In this document: one piece after another, positions 40,476 through 50,493 of the stretch
Layout of the letters: the number at the start of each line of letters is the position of its first letter
Numbering within the stretch: position 1 is the first letter of the stretch
Origin: Symbiodinium microadriaticum
Taxonomy: Eukaryota; Sar; Dinophyceae; Suessiales; Symbiodiniaceae
NCBI GenBank assembly: GCA_001939145.1
Contig: LSRX01000457.1
Span: 405,233 to 469,232, forward strand
Direction: 5' to 3'
DNA: 64,000 bases
Made by a program: the position numbers and the translations under genes
The notes under the pieces: model-generated
Told to the model about the DNA's origin: nothing
Seen by the model: the letters and a program-made list of their open reading frames with translations, nothing else
The model's database searches: none

Positions 40476-42972
40476 TCATGAAATGCTCCACTCCACCCGG
40501 CCTTCCTCATCTTCTGGCGTGGAGGCTTTTTGCTCCTTGGCCTTCTGCTGTCGCTCGAGAAGCCTGCAAGGAAAAAGGTCGACCCAGAAAGTTACCGAAT
40601 GCACTTCGAATGCTGTGTGCAATGTCCCGTTTGACACACTGCTTGCTTCGAACGCGGTTCCTCCACAGATGGCGTGGGGAGGAACATGAGATTCGCTCAA
40701 AACAAGCGCAAACACAGGGTCTCCGCAGAAGCTTAAGCCATCGGCCCAATTCCAGGGTTGCCTCTGCAAGCTTGTTTGCTGCCCGAGTAGCGCTGCCGTG
40801 CAAGGAGTTGACCGCAGTATCAAGGCACCAGTACCTGCGAAGTGCGCACGCGGTGGGGTAACTCAGCTTAGGTTCCCCCTTGATCCCCTCAACACCCAAC
40901 ACCCTAAACCCTAAACTCAACAGTGACCCCCGCACCCCCACAAAGAGCTCACCCATACTCGAGCAACCCCTGCTCCCCGCTGATAGCCAGGCTTTTGCCG
41001 GATTTGGTTCTCCAAAGTTGCTGCCTGAGACCTCGCTCTAACTGTTGAATCCCAGCATTCAAGAGTCACCATGTGGCTGGAGACGCTCCACCATGTCCTG
41101 GCACAGAATGCCACAATGTCGCACAAGATCCGGCTCTGACCCCGCAAAAACATCAGGGGAAAAAGGTACCCGTGCTCTGCCACCAGGCATCTGCATCGCT
41201 TATGGGGTTCTGCTCCAGATTCACCGTCTTGATCACAGTATTCCGAGTCCAGATCCAGAAGGGTGTTCCTTCCCAGGTCTCTGCGAAAGTCGGGTCTCAC
41301 AGCAACGCCATGAAGCTTTTTCGCGGAGCTTTCAAGACAGCACAGCAATGCTTGGCATGCGGACCCGAACCATGACCCGTCAGTTTTTGACACGGCGAGC
41401 GATCCAAGATGCCTAGGGTCGCCCATGCCTGAACAATCATCACATCCTCTCATTGAACCCTGCGGATGAGTCTGTTATCTGCCTGAGTCGTCCTTCAACT
41501 CTTCGCAGGTGTCCAAGTGTGGTTCTGGCCAATACCGCTCTCCTTGACTTGACCGCACTCACTGTACCGTGTCTGCATGATAACCCTGAGCGAAGAATGG
41601 GACAGTAAACCGGCTTGCCTGGCATGTTTGAAGGTGCAGTCAGATGCTGTGCTGCCACGCGACGACCGTTGGCATCCTTCGGTGGGGCCCCGAAAGCTTT
41701 TCGTTTCTTTTCCACCTCCTGGACTCCGACAACAGGTGGACAAGATGTGCACACTTCTTTCCTCAATGCCATTTCAAGATGGATCCGAGCCGACACACGA
41801 CAGAACTCAGATTCCAAGCACACCGAACCGTGCCGCATCCAAACAGATGCCAAACTGAGCACACTCGCATTGCCCTCGGCAGTCCTTCTGCTGGTCCTTC
41901 ACGGCACGGGATTTGGGTTGTGGCTCTAAGTGTAGGCACAAACGTTCGCGAAAGCTTTGTGAGGTATGTGCTGCGACTTCACATTTGCAAGCCTTTGCCT
42001 TGGAATCTCTTCGGCATGGAACTCAAACAATCGTAAAAAATATATGTAATATACGTAATGTATAAAGCAACACATATAACATATAGCATATAGCGTATGA
42101 CCTAAACACTTATAGCATACAATGAAATCATGAACAGCACACATATATAGGTATATATATATATACACACAATGTATGTATGTACATAGACATAGGCAGA
42201 TACATATACTTACACAAGCAGGACTGTACTGTATAACCAATAATACCCCAGTCCCCTTTTTTAGCAGGGACTGCAATGCACTAAACCAAAACCCCAAAAC
42301 CCCAAATCCCTAAATCCTAAATCCTAAACCCAAAACCCCAAAACCCCAAAACCCCAAAACCCCTAAATCCTAAACCCCAAAACCCCAAAACCCTATAACT
42401 CCCCGGGCCATCCTTCAAGTGCTTGATGACCTTCTCAGCAGCGGCCTGCAGAAGCTCCATGTCTCGGGGAGTTACATGGGCCGAATTCTGGGGTCTTGTG
42501 AATAAGGGGGTTTATTTAAGTTATCATAATGGGGATCTGTAGTAAATAATATGGTGTCCGTATTATGGTAGCTTAAATTACATCCCCTAAGCCCTAAACC
42601 TTAGATCCCCTTAACAAGAACCCAGATTTTGTCTACGGCTACGGCCTTTTCCTCGAGTCGCCGCGTCCCCAGCACGTTGCACAAGGCTCGGAGGCCCTCC
42701 TGGGTTCTTCTTTCCACCGGACAGGGTTGAGAGTTTGCTGCGACAGGGGCCATTGTAACACACGCGATCTTCAGCCCAGCGACATGGGTGACAAAGTTGC
42801 CTGAGCGAAGTTGGCACATGCTCTGAGCTGCAGCATCGCAAGATCGATGAATGAAGGATGTGTTCAGCACGAGCTGCGACCAAGCCCAAGAAACTGCAGC
42901 CCGAAGTTGTATTCGAGTGCCTGGGCTCAATGCAGTCTCGGACTTGTTTCGCTTTCCGTTGCAAAGCTGCAC
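40476..42972 (-). CDS. Unrecognised multi-exon gene with an element-derived intron
   Basis: Best-supported exons: about 42940-42622, reading LRAAVSWAWSQLVLNTSFIH, NFVTHVAGLKIACVTMAPVA, RRTQEGLRALCNVLGTRRLE and EKAVAVDKIW; and 42487-42400, reading NSAHVTPRDMELLQAAAEKV then IKHLKDGPG. They join in phase 0 across the GT-AG intron 42488-42621, which is a family-beta element. Further exons on the same strand and probably in the same gene: about 41780-41580 (EVEKKRKAFGAPPKDANGRR), about 41320-41200 (KLHGVAVRPDFRRDLGRNTL then LDLDSEYCDQDGESGAEP), about 40836-40735 (YWCLDTAVNSLHGSATRAAN then KLAEATLELGRWLK), and a terminal exon after the acceptor TTTTTCCTTGCAG| at about 40563 reading LLERQQKAKEQKASTPEDEE to a stop near 40476. 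No family is recognised. Whether all pieces belong to one gene is inference. Confidence 0.5.
42290..42396. repeat. CCCAAAAC / CCCTAAAT tract
   Basis: Tandem, imperfect CCCAAAACC, CCCTAAATCC and CCCTAAACC units. In the minus direction this is GGGTTTTGGGG and begins just after the GT donor at 42399, so it forms the start of an intron. Confidence 0.8.
42488..42625. mobile_element. Foldback element, family beta, copy 2 (is an intron)
   Basis: A 138-bp element. Left end CTGGGGTCTTGTGAATAAGG; right end, inverted, CTGGGTTCTTGTTAAGGGG. The arms continue to TTATTTAAG and TAATTTAAG. On the minus strand CTGG|GTTCTTG supplies the GT donor and CAAGACCCCAG| the AG acceptor. AAT flanks both ends and may be a 3-bp target duplication. 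Confidence 0.85.
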
Positions 42973-44035
42973 TCCGCTGGGAGAAGATAGTTACATACAC
43001 AATAAGCATTGTTATACATCATGTGGCTATGATTCATCACATAGAAGCTACACCCCGGAATCGCAGAAGTCCGAGGCACCTGTGCCAAGGCTTGCGCGCC
43101 ACGGTCGCAGATTTTGTTGCCTTGGTCTTTTTACGACTAACACGGGCTGTTTATGGTATCAGGGCTGTTCTCTACAAGGAGGATCCCTGTTCGGTCCCAA
43201 ATATGGTACGGCACCCTTGTAAAAGGGGCCCTAATTCAGAAAACTACCCATATGAACAACTGAAAACTAAAACTAGGGCCTAGGACTGTCAGTGCAGACC
43301 ATTATGTACAAATTCGGCGCAGGGTGAGATATGTCTCGTTGCCAATAACTGCAAACACCTGGACTGCTACAGCCTTGCGGCCGGGATCACTCTGACCCAG
43401 AGCCTACGACCCGGCCATTTCGAATGCAAAAATGCCCAAGATGCATGCCAAGCCAATCAGCATCTATGTCTGTCACGCTCACTCCCCCCCATTTCAACCC
43501 TGTGTACACGCTCCTGAGCAAGTGTCCGAAATAGCAAGCCTATAAGACTTTCATCCCATTCTCTTGATTCTCCGACACGTTGAACCTTCCGTGACAAATC
43601 CGACAGCATCAGCTGGAAGGCCGAGCCGCCCCAGAGATTAAGCGCACGCAGGTGCGGGGATGGACTCGCCAAGCATGAGCTAATGGCCTCAACGACAGCC
43701 ACGGGCTTCAGATGTCAGTGGATACATCCTTCCCGCTGACAAGGGTGAAGCAGAGTATGCGCCGGCCTGAACCTCCAAGCGAGCCAGATTGCAACACCTA
43801 CGACGAGGGCTTCCAACAAGCAGTGCTGCAGATGAACTTACTTGTTGCACATGGACTTGACTTCCTCCCCACAGCTTCAAGGCTAAACCCTCCGGATCGC
43901 ATGCAGTGCCTGAAGGAAATGACTTCCAGTGGGCTCGTGCGGTCCAAGAATGCCTAGGCTACGCACAAAGTGTCGCACGTGTCTCTTCCCGGAGCAAAAA
44001 GCACGGGAATTTCAGAGAATGAAGATTCCCTAACA
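42973..44035. other. Unresolved stretch, no supported gene
   Basis: Short open frames on both strands, none with a domain. A poly-C octet lies near 43483. This may be intronic to the gene ending at 40476 or intergenic. Confidence 0.35.
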
Positions 44036-44096
44036 GTGCAGGCTAGACTTTTTAAAGGTGTTTGAACCCGGAGCTCTATCCAATCAGCCGGGAAAA
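44036..44096 (-). other. tRNA-like promoter-box remnant (no anticodon arm)
   Basis: The minus strand reads GGCTGATTGGATAGAGC, close to a tRNA A box/D-arm, followed within a few bases by GGGTTCAAACACC, close to a B box/T-arm. Normal tRNAs have the anticodon arm between them; here only about 3 bases intervene. It could be a truncated tRNA, a SINE head or chance. It is not a functional tRNA gene. Confidence 0.3.
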
Positions 44097-44471
44097 CGGC
44101 CGAGCGGCCCCAAAGGCGGAGCCGATCTCATCTTGAAACTCTGGGCACTGAGCAAGAGGGAGGAGCCTCCCACATGGCAGGGAAACTGCAACGAGTTTTA
44201 CGCATTGAAACCCCTTTGGGTTTAGCGTTTAGGGTTTAGGGTTTTGGGTTTTTTTCCCACCGTTTAGGGTTCAGGGTTCAGGTCTCACCCGGCTACAGAG
44301 CACACTTCAGATCAAGACCTACCACCATTACACCGGAGTAACGAACTTGCGAAACTGCTCAGGAAGGCTTCTCTGCCTTACGCACATTGCCCTGCATTCG
44401 GATTGACTTTGCACACTCTGGAAAGTGGCCCCTAACTCTAGGTGCAGAATCCGCCGGTGTATTGTATAATA

Positions 44472-44510
<39 letters not shown>

Positions 44511-45590
44511 TATCACGCAGTTTCCGGGCAATAGACCGGAATCGCTGCTGACTCGGTTACCCAGTGGGGGTTGTGCCTGGAAAAAACCGGCTGCCACTGC
44601 GTCATGACTGAAAGCTTCTATGAGCACAACTTAGCAACTCAGGGCAGTTTAAACTCAGATTTCCCGTTTGCTTCTAGCTGCAAAGAATCGGCAGCGACGC
44701 AAAAGTGACTGAGGCAATCAGACGCTCAGATTGCAGCGGCAACAGCCGCATGAGCACATTGTGACCTTTTGGATCCAGACTTGATGACTGTCAGCACAGT
44801 GTGACCTAAACCCTAGAACTTCGACCCCGGTCTTGCCTTTCTTCACTCTCTGGCGGATCGGTGGGCAGTCCCTCCAACACCTCCTGCCAGACATGGCGTC
44901 AATCTTGACACCAGACTGCTTCCTTATCATAAGAGCAGTTCGTTAGGTTTGTGTCCTTTTGCGGGTCCTGTTTAAAAGGGTGCCACCTTCTTTTGGGCTC
45001 CTTGAAAAGTTAGAGGTTCACCGAGGGTCGGTGGATTGCAGCCGGTTGGGCCGTGGTTTGGTGCGTGCAAGGTGCAGGCAGAAGGCGAAGGCAGGCAGAA
45101 CCGGAAGCCCCAACCGGGGAAGACAACCCGACCAGAAACCAAACCAAACCAACCAGCCAAGCCGAAATCCTGGTGTGCATCTTTGTGCTCGCTGTCGACT
45201 GTACCGTCGACCTTTAGGGCTCGTAGCCTCAGGGCAGTTTGCCCCTTGTGTCATTTCTTGTGTCATCTAATGTGTTTCACTCTTCATTTCCACAAGGGAC
45301 TCGACTGCGGCCCTTACTGAAACACTCTTCATGCTTTCTTGAACTTTTCAACGTCTGACCTACTGCACTTCGCACAATTGAGTTCCAGATACTCAAGGCC
45401 GGCTTCCACCAAGCAGCACAAGTGTAGTCGAGCCAAAACCCTTTTTGAGAGATGTCTCTCCAGAGCCAAAACCCTATATCTCCTAAATGCGGGAAGCGGG
45501 AGGGACACAAAAAAAAAACACAAACCCCCTGAAACTCCAGACTGCCTGAAGCCCGAAACCAAGACCAGCTAAAGCCCGCAACCCTGAACC
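44097..45590. repeat. Gene-poor stretch: TTTAGGG units and TA tract
   Basis: TTTAGGG units at about 44219-44275, and a TATATA tract at about 44468-44510 broken by CAT. The 22-bp string at 45291-45312 (starting CACAAGGGACTCGACTG) also occurs at 14071-14092. No gene is supported. Confidence 0.55.
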
Positions 45591-45599
45591 CTGCATTGC

Positions 45600-45735
45600 A
45601 AACCTATCGATACCCTCGTCTCCTGCAGCCTCGCCAGGGGAACGAACCCGTCGCCGTCGCCGTAGTTAGAGTCGAGGATGTTGAACACAGGCTCACAATC
45701 CTCAAAAGAAGATGCCATCTTGGCATTATAGCAAT
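45600..45735 (-). CDS. Candidate EF-hand-like exon related to the channel C-termini
   Basis: The minus strand reads MASSFEDCEPVFNILDSNYG, then DGDGFVPLARLQ, bracketed by a possible CCAAG| acceptor and a CTGCAG|GAGACG donor. The DCEPVFNIL segment resembles the RDCEPLFEI segment between the two EF-hands of channels A and B. The following D-x-N-Y-G-D-G-D-G-F-V-P-L pattern is an EF-hand-like loop. It may be an exon of another channel relative or of a different EF-hand protein. Confidence 0.35.
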
Positions 45736-45739
45736 CTCG

Positions 45740-46003
45740 TGCAGTCGAGTACAGCATAACATACTGCAGTAGAAGGTTGAATGCTGGTTAGCGACGAGGA
45801 CTCACCCTCCAAAGCATACTGACGAATAAGCTCTTGCCTGCCGCCCTGCCAAGGTATGCTGAATAATCATAGTAACATAGAGTATAGTAGTTTAGTATAG
45901 TATAGCTTAGTTTAGTATGGTATAGCATAGTAAAGGCGACCACAGTGTATAGCATGTTACAGAGTAGACTAGACTAGAGTATTGTATCGTACATTAACAT
46001 AGT
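45740..46003. repeat. TAGTATAG-type low-complexity stretch
   Basis: Repeated TAGTATAG and TAGCATAG units at about 45870-45990. No gene. Confidence 0.6.
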
Positions 46004-47541
46004 CTACATCAGCCAGGAGGCCAGGACGTCCATGTGAAAAACATCGTAGAAGGTGGACACCCAGGAGTTGATGTCCATGGGCCAAAGCGATGCTGTCACC
46101 GGATGGCCTGCGACTGCATGTTCCGCTAACCTGAGCAGTCTGTCAAGCCGGACTGCTTTGTGCTGAGGATGATCCTCCTTCTCTCGTCGCACATGCTCAG
46201 CTCCAAGGGCAAACCGACAAATAGTTCATCCTTGTCCACGACTCGCTAAACGGTTCGGCTTCTGCTTCGGCGTCTGGTGCGGGGAGAAGGGGTTGATTTG
46301 CGTTGATCAGTTGCTGAACTCATGTTCCCGATAATTCCTTCGGCTGAGCAGCCGCTGGATGGCCAACTTCACGTCGCCACCTGAGAGGTTCAGACGTTCG
46401 GCCGCCATCACCCGATGCCCTAGTTGAATGCACGTCTTTCGCTCTCCGCTCTTTTGCAAGTCTCATACACACGAACCTGTGAAGACTGAGCAGACTTGCC
46501 GACATCGTGGCAAATTAGGAAGGTAGTCGTGTGTCTGTGTGCTCCGCCTCTACGAATCGTTGTTAGTATTGCGCTGATAGCTCAACACACGTAGGACGCT
46601 TGAAATTAGCTATTATCAGCCATTTCTTGTCGCTTATGTGGTTCGGATCGTGTATCCTCATCATCCTAAGAAATAGCATCACGAACGGTCTTTTGCTTTC
46701 CTTCTTTCGCGCTTTCATTCGTTCTTCATTTATTTCTATCTTTGGGTTTGCTTGTCTTTGCTTCCGCCGGGTTCTGATTACCCCCACCTCCGCTTTCGGG
46801 GGCCGTCCTGTTTGGGTTTCTTTCCCTACCACTGCCTGTCCCTCTCCGTCCCTCTTTCTTCGTACAACAAGTGTGCTCCCATGCGCGAACACACAAAGCA
46901 CACTGCCTTGTCTTGACTCCAGCTCCTCTCGGAACATCGTCAACGAACGCTGCGCCCGTGAGTGGAACAAACTCTTCTCGGCCTTGCCACGGAGACAAGT
47001 TCCCCAAGCGCACGGGCGTTGCTCACGAGTTGCCGGCCTCATCGATTTCCGTCCAGTGATGTGCCTGCCCCAGGGACCCGGAGATCTGCTGCACACTGGA
47101 GCAAGGCGATACGAAGCCGCCTCGTTCAATGACTCACGGATCTTGTCATCCAGTGCCAACTCCATACGGTTCCACTCCACGTGTAAGCTTCGCACCTGTG
47201 ACTGGCTCAAGAGTAGTGAGTTCGGGAGCTGCTGAGGATTTAGCGTGATGGGTGCATCTGTAGCAGTGAGTTCGATCTTCGATGACAGCACCGGCGAAAT
47301 AATAAGGAACCAGTAGCGCGATTGATGAAAACATATTTCAAAACAACCTCTGTTCGACAATGAACAAGCATGCCCGAGCATGCGGTTGGATTCCAACATG
47401 GGCCGAGAATTGGGGGAAGTTATGCAGGTCGTCTTGATCGGCCAAGCTGCTGTCGTCTCTGAAGTCAAGGCTTCGCGCAGCAATTGCAGCCTCAAAGCCG
47501 TTCCACAGTAAGACAACGGTCACAACAAAGCTTGTGGTCAT
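46004..47541 (-). CDS. Candidate secreted or membrane protein gene, multi-exon
   Basis: From an ATG at 47541 the minus strand reads MTTSFVVTVVLLWNGFEAAI, a short polar start plus hydrophobic run like a signal peptide with a plausible cleavage after an AIAA segment, then RSLDFRDDSSLADQDDLHNF. Further protein-like stretches are about 47280-47150 (NPQQLPNSLLLSQSQVRSLH, then MELALDDKIRESLNEAASYR), about 46470-46330 (LAKERRAKDVHSTRASGDGG) and about 46160-46010 (LLRLAEHAVAGHPVTASLWP, then MDINSWVSTFYDVFHMDVLA). Linking them into one gene is inference, and junctions were not resolved. No family is recognised. A plus-strand frame at 46600-47235 is considered a shadow. Confidence 0.35.
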
Positions 47542-48234
47542 GTTCCTGGTCGTATACTGATCGGCTTACTGCAGCCGTGACTTCGTTGTCTACAGGACAA
47601 ACCAGTACAAAGGATGGACCTGCACCAATGCTGCAACGCAGTAGTGGCAGCCCGGCCACAACTCTATGTCCAGGCTGCATCCACTCAGGCGCACTGTGTC
47701 CAAGTGCCTTAGAATCTGCCGAAGGCTCCTCCAGGCTAAGTTCGATGGTGGGACAAACAGCAATTGTGTGCGTATGCAGTCTATGTATATATATATATAT
47801 ATGTATAGATAGATATATATATATACACATAATTCCGCAGATATGTGCATACACACTTTGTATGTGTCTATATACCTCTATAACCGTATATTATACATGG
47901 AGCCCTGAGGGTGACGCTTTCTGTATACTATAATGCTAAATTACACTATGCTATGCTATTTTGGTTTGTCGTAATTTTCTTATATCGCATGACATTTTGG
48001 TATAGCACGCTATATTTTGAATTGTATGATAGTACTCTACTCAATCATTATGGTGAGCAACAACATGTGTGTGTATATAGATTTTTCCCTCTCGCACTGC
48101 CGGAGCGGCGAGGCTGCCAGGAAACAGCTTACTCACAGTAGAACCTCAAGCGGAAGGTGCACACCTCTGGCACCTAATCCGAAGCTATACAAGCGTGAGT
48201 ATGTGTGCATATATATATATATATACATGCATGC

Positions 48235-48267
<33 letters not shown>

Positions 48268-48477
48268 AAGGATGGATGGTGCCCGTATTAGCAACAGGTC
48301 TATACCTAGCTTCTAGGCCATCGGACTGTTCGTGAAGATGGTTCTCGCAGCCAAGCCGCAGAGAGGTTGGCAGAATTGCCTTCCAAGTCAACTCTCTCTG
48401 AACAACATCGTCGCAACTCTAACTGTGGCTGTGCAGCTCAACTCAGCGTGATGCCAAGAACTGCGACAAAAAAGAGT
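47542..48477. repeat. Gene-poor stretch with TA microsatellites
   Basis: TA tracts at about 47785-47826, 48206-48225 and 48238-48266, plus AT-rich sequence at 47920-48070. No gene is supported. Confidence 0.6.
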
Positions 48478-50088
48478 TTAGCATATGCAGCAGATGGGAA
48501 TCCTATCTTTCATGGCTGAGGACCCTTCAATCGGATTCCAGAAGACCATCGTGGGGGATTGTTTTTGCATCTCTTTGCATCTCTTCAGACCCCGAGAGAT
48601 TGTGCTGCGCACCTTCATGACCAACATAGATGCACGATCCAGCAGCTGGCTTTGCAGTGTCAGAACGGCTGATGGGCCTGCCTTAGCTGGGCTCACAGAG
48701 AGGCTCAGGTGTTTATGGATTTGGACAACTAAACCACGAGAGAGCACGAACAAACATCATATGAATCGTGTGCATCTTAGAGTTCCTGTGCCATGTGCCA
48801 TCTCGACATAGCTTTTCTCTAACTGAGCTGGGAAGATCGATTCGATGCCAAACCCGTGCTCATGCTACTCCAGAGCTCAAGAGATCGTTGCATGCCAACT
48901 CCTTCCGACTGCTGCGGACAGAACTACTGAACTCCCGCCAGGCTTCCTCGCGAGGAGCTTCCAAGTCTTTCTCAGGCATGAGGGCATGATGGCCCACGAC
49001 GTCCAGCGCATCGCACAAGCCGGCAAAGTCCTGGAAGAGCCGAAAAAGCAAGTGCAGTCGCGTAGAGGACAGGACTTGAGCCGTTCGCCTGCCGGAAGTC
49101 GCCAATGCCCTTGAAGGCCTTTCGACAAGAGTCTCAAGCTCTCAAGGTGGACATGATCGGATCCTTACCCTGCCTTGCAAGCTAAACCTACACAACCCAG
49201 AGTTGTCCGATGCGGGAAGAGCAGGACTCCGCCTGCAATGTCTCTGCAGCCAAGTGGTCCACCTATGCGGACGAGGTTACTCATACTCCAGCACGACATC
49301 CATGTCGACAGCACATGCTTGCTGCCATGGCGCGTGGTTGTTGATGCCATAGGACCAGACTTTCCGAGGTTTCGGAACCTGTGCCCACAGCCGGACAGGA
49401 TTCTCGCAGAAGTGCCATGCACAAATGCCTCACAAAGGCTTCCACAATTGCCTCTCCCACCCCCGTAGCACTCAAACCTGTCTACCAACCTCCCAGCCTC
49501 CTCCACAGGCTCGGTTGGTGCAACTGGTGCTTCTGCAACCTCTTCCTCCTCCTGCGATGAAATAGACAGCAGAGATTCCGAATTTTTATCGTGTTTCGTC
49601 AAGGTCATGATGTAAGCTTAAACCCTAAACCCTTAAACCCTAAACCAAGGTGGAGAGCTTGTTTTTCTTGGCACGGCCGAGCCCTCAACTTCCTCTTTCT
49701 AGGTCTGGCTTGGCCTGTCTCGGCTCGGAAGGCTATTTCCAGAGGGCATAGGAAGAGAGTAAGTAGACGTACATGCATACATGCATGTATATATATATAT
49801 ATACATACATATACATACACACTCCATGCAAGAAGGTATTGGCCTGAGGGACCCAAAGAAACCGCACCTATAAACCAAAAGTCCCGCCACGGGAACGAAC
49901 ACCGGAGCCTCCTTGACCAAAAACCATAAACTACACAGGGTTTTTTCCCTAGGGTTTAGGGTTTAGATCCTCCTTGACCAAAAACCAAAAAGTACAGGGT
50001 GTCATGCAATGTCCTTCTTGCCCTTCTTCGGCGGCGGCGGCTTCTCGTCGTCCTCGTCGTAGTCCTTCTTGCCCTTCTTCGGGGCCAT
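48478..50088 (-). CDS. Candidate multi-exon gene with Lys/acid-rich N-terminus
   Basis: From an ATG at 50088 the minus strand reads MAPKKGKKDYDEDDEKPPPP then KKGKK. A GA-type donor there and the acceptor TTCATCGCAG|GAGGAGG near 49555 would join it to EEEEVAEAPVAPTEPVEEAG then RLVD, giving an uninterrupted charged N-terminus. Later protein-like exons: about 49460-49290 (VGEAIVEAFVRHLCMALLRE, then CPAVGTGSETSESLVLWHQQ), about 49080-48862 (LHLLFRLFQDFAGLCDALDV, then VGHHALMPEKDLEAPREEAW and REFSSSVRSSRKELACNDLL) and about 48720-48478 (PSAVLTLQSQLLDRASMLVM, then KVRSTISRGLKRCKEMQKQS and MVFWNPIEGSSAMKDRIPI). The gene starts 406 bp downstream of the stop of channel A. Function unknown. Confidence 0.5.
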
Positions 50089-50493
50089 CTGAACTAGACT
50101 CGGGCAGAGCCCATGCGAACCAACTGCTTGACGAAATGCCGAGTATAGTGCAGCATCATACAGTAAATTATGCTTCGCTGAACCGCTCGTCGCATTGAAA
50201 GCTAGCTTTCGAAACCTGCGAAAGCTGCGGGGTGCGAGCAAGCGGCTGCGTCTAAGGTTCCGAAACCCGTCCGCATTTCGGGCATCACCCAAAACACTCC
50301 GGCAAGCTGAACTGGACTTCCTCCGCTTAGGCGGCAACTCCGGACGTGACAATCGCCACATTCGCGCATGGCATGAGAGGCGTGAGACTCGGCAGAACCC
50401 ACTCCCGCATGGAAACTGGCAGGTGAAACTTTCCACTCACGGCATGCTCAGACGGAAAAGAGCAAAGCCTCATCGGTTTGCCAGTAGTACTAG

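Noticed and set aside
46600..47235. Plus-strand open frame of 211 codons
   Set aside because: Composition is less protein-like than the minus-strand readings and it overlaps a candidate minus-strand exon (NPQQLPNSLLLSQSQVRSLH).
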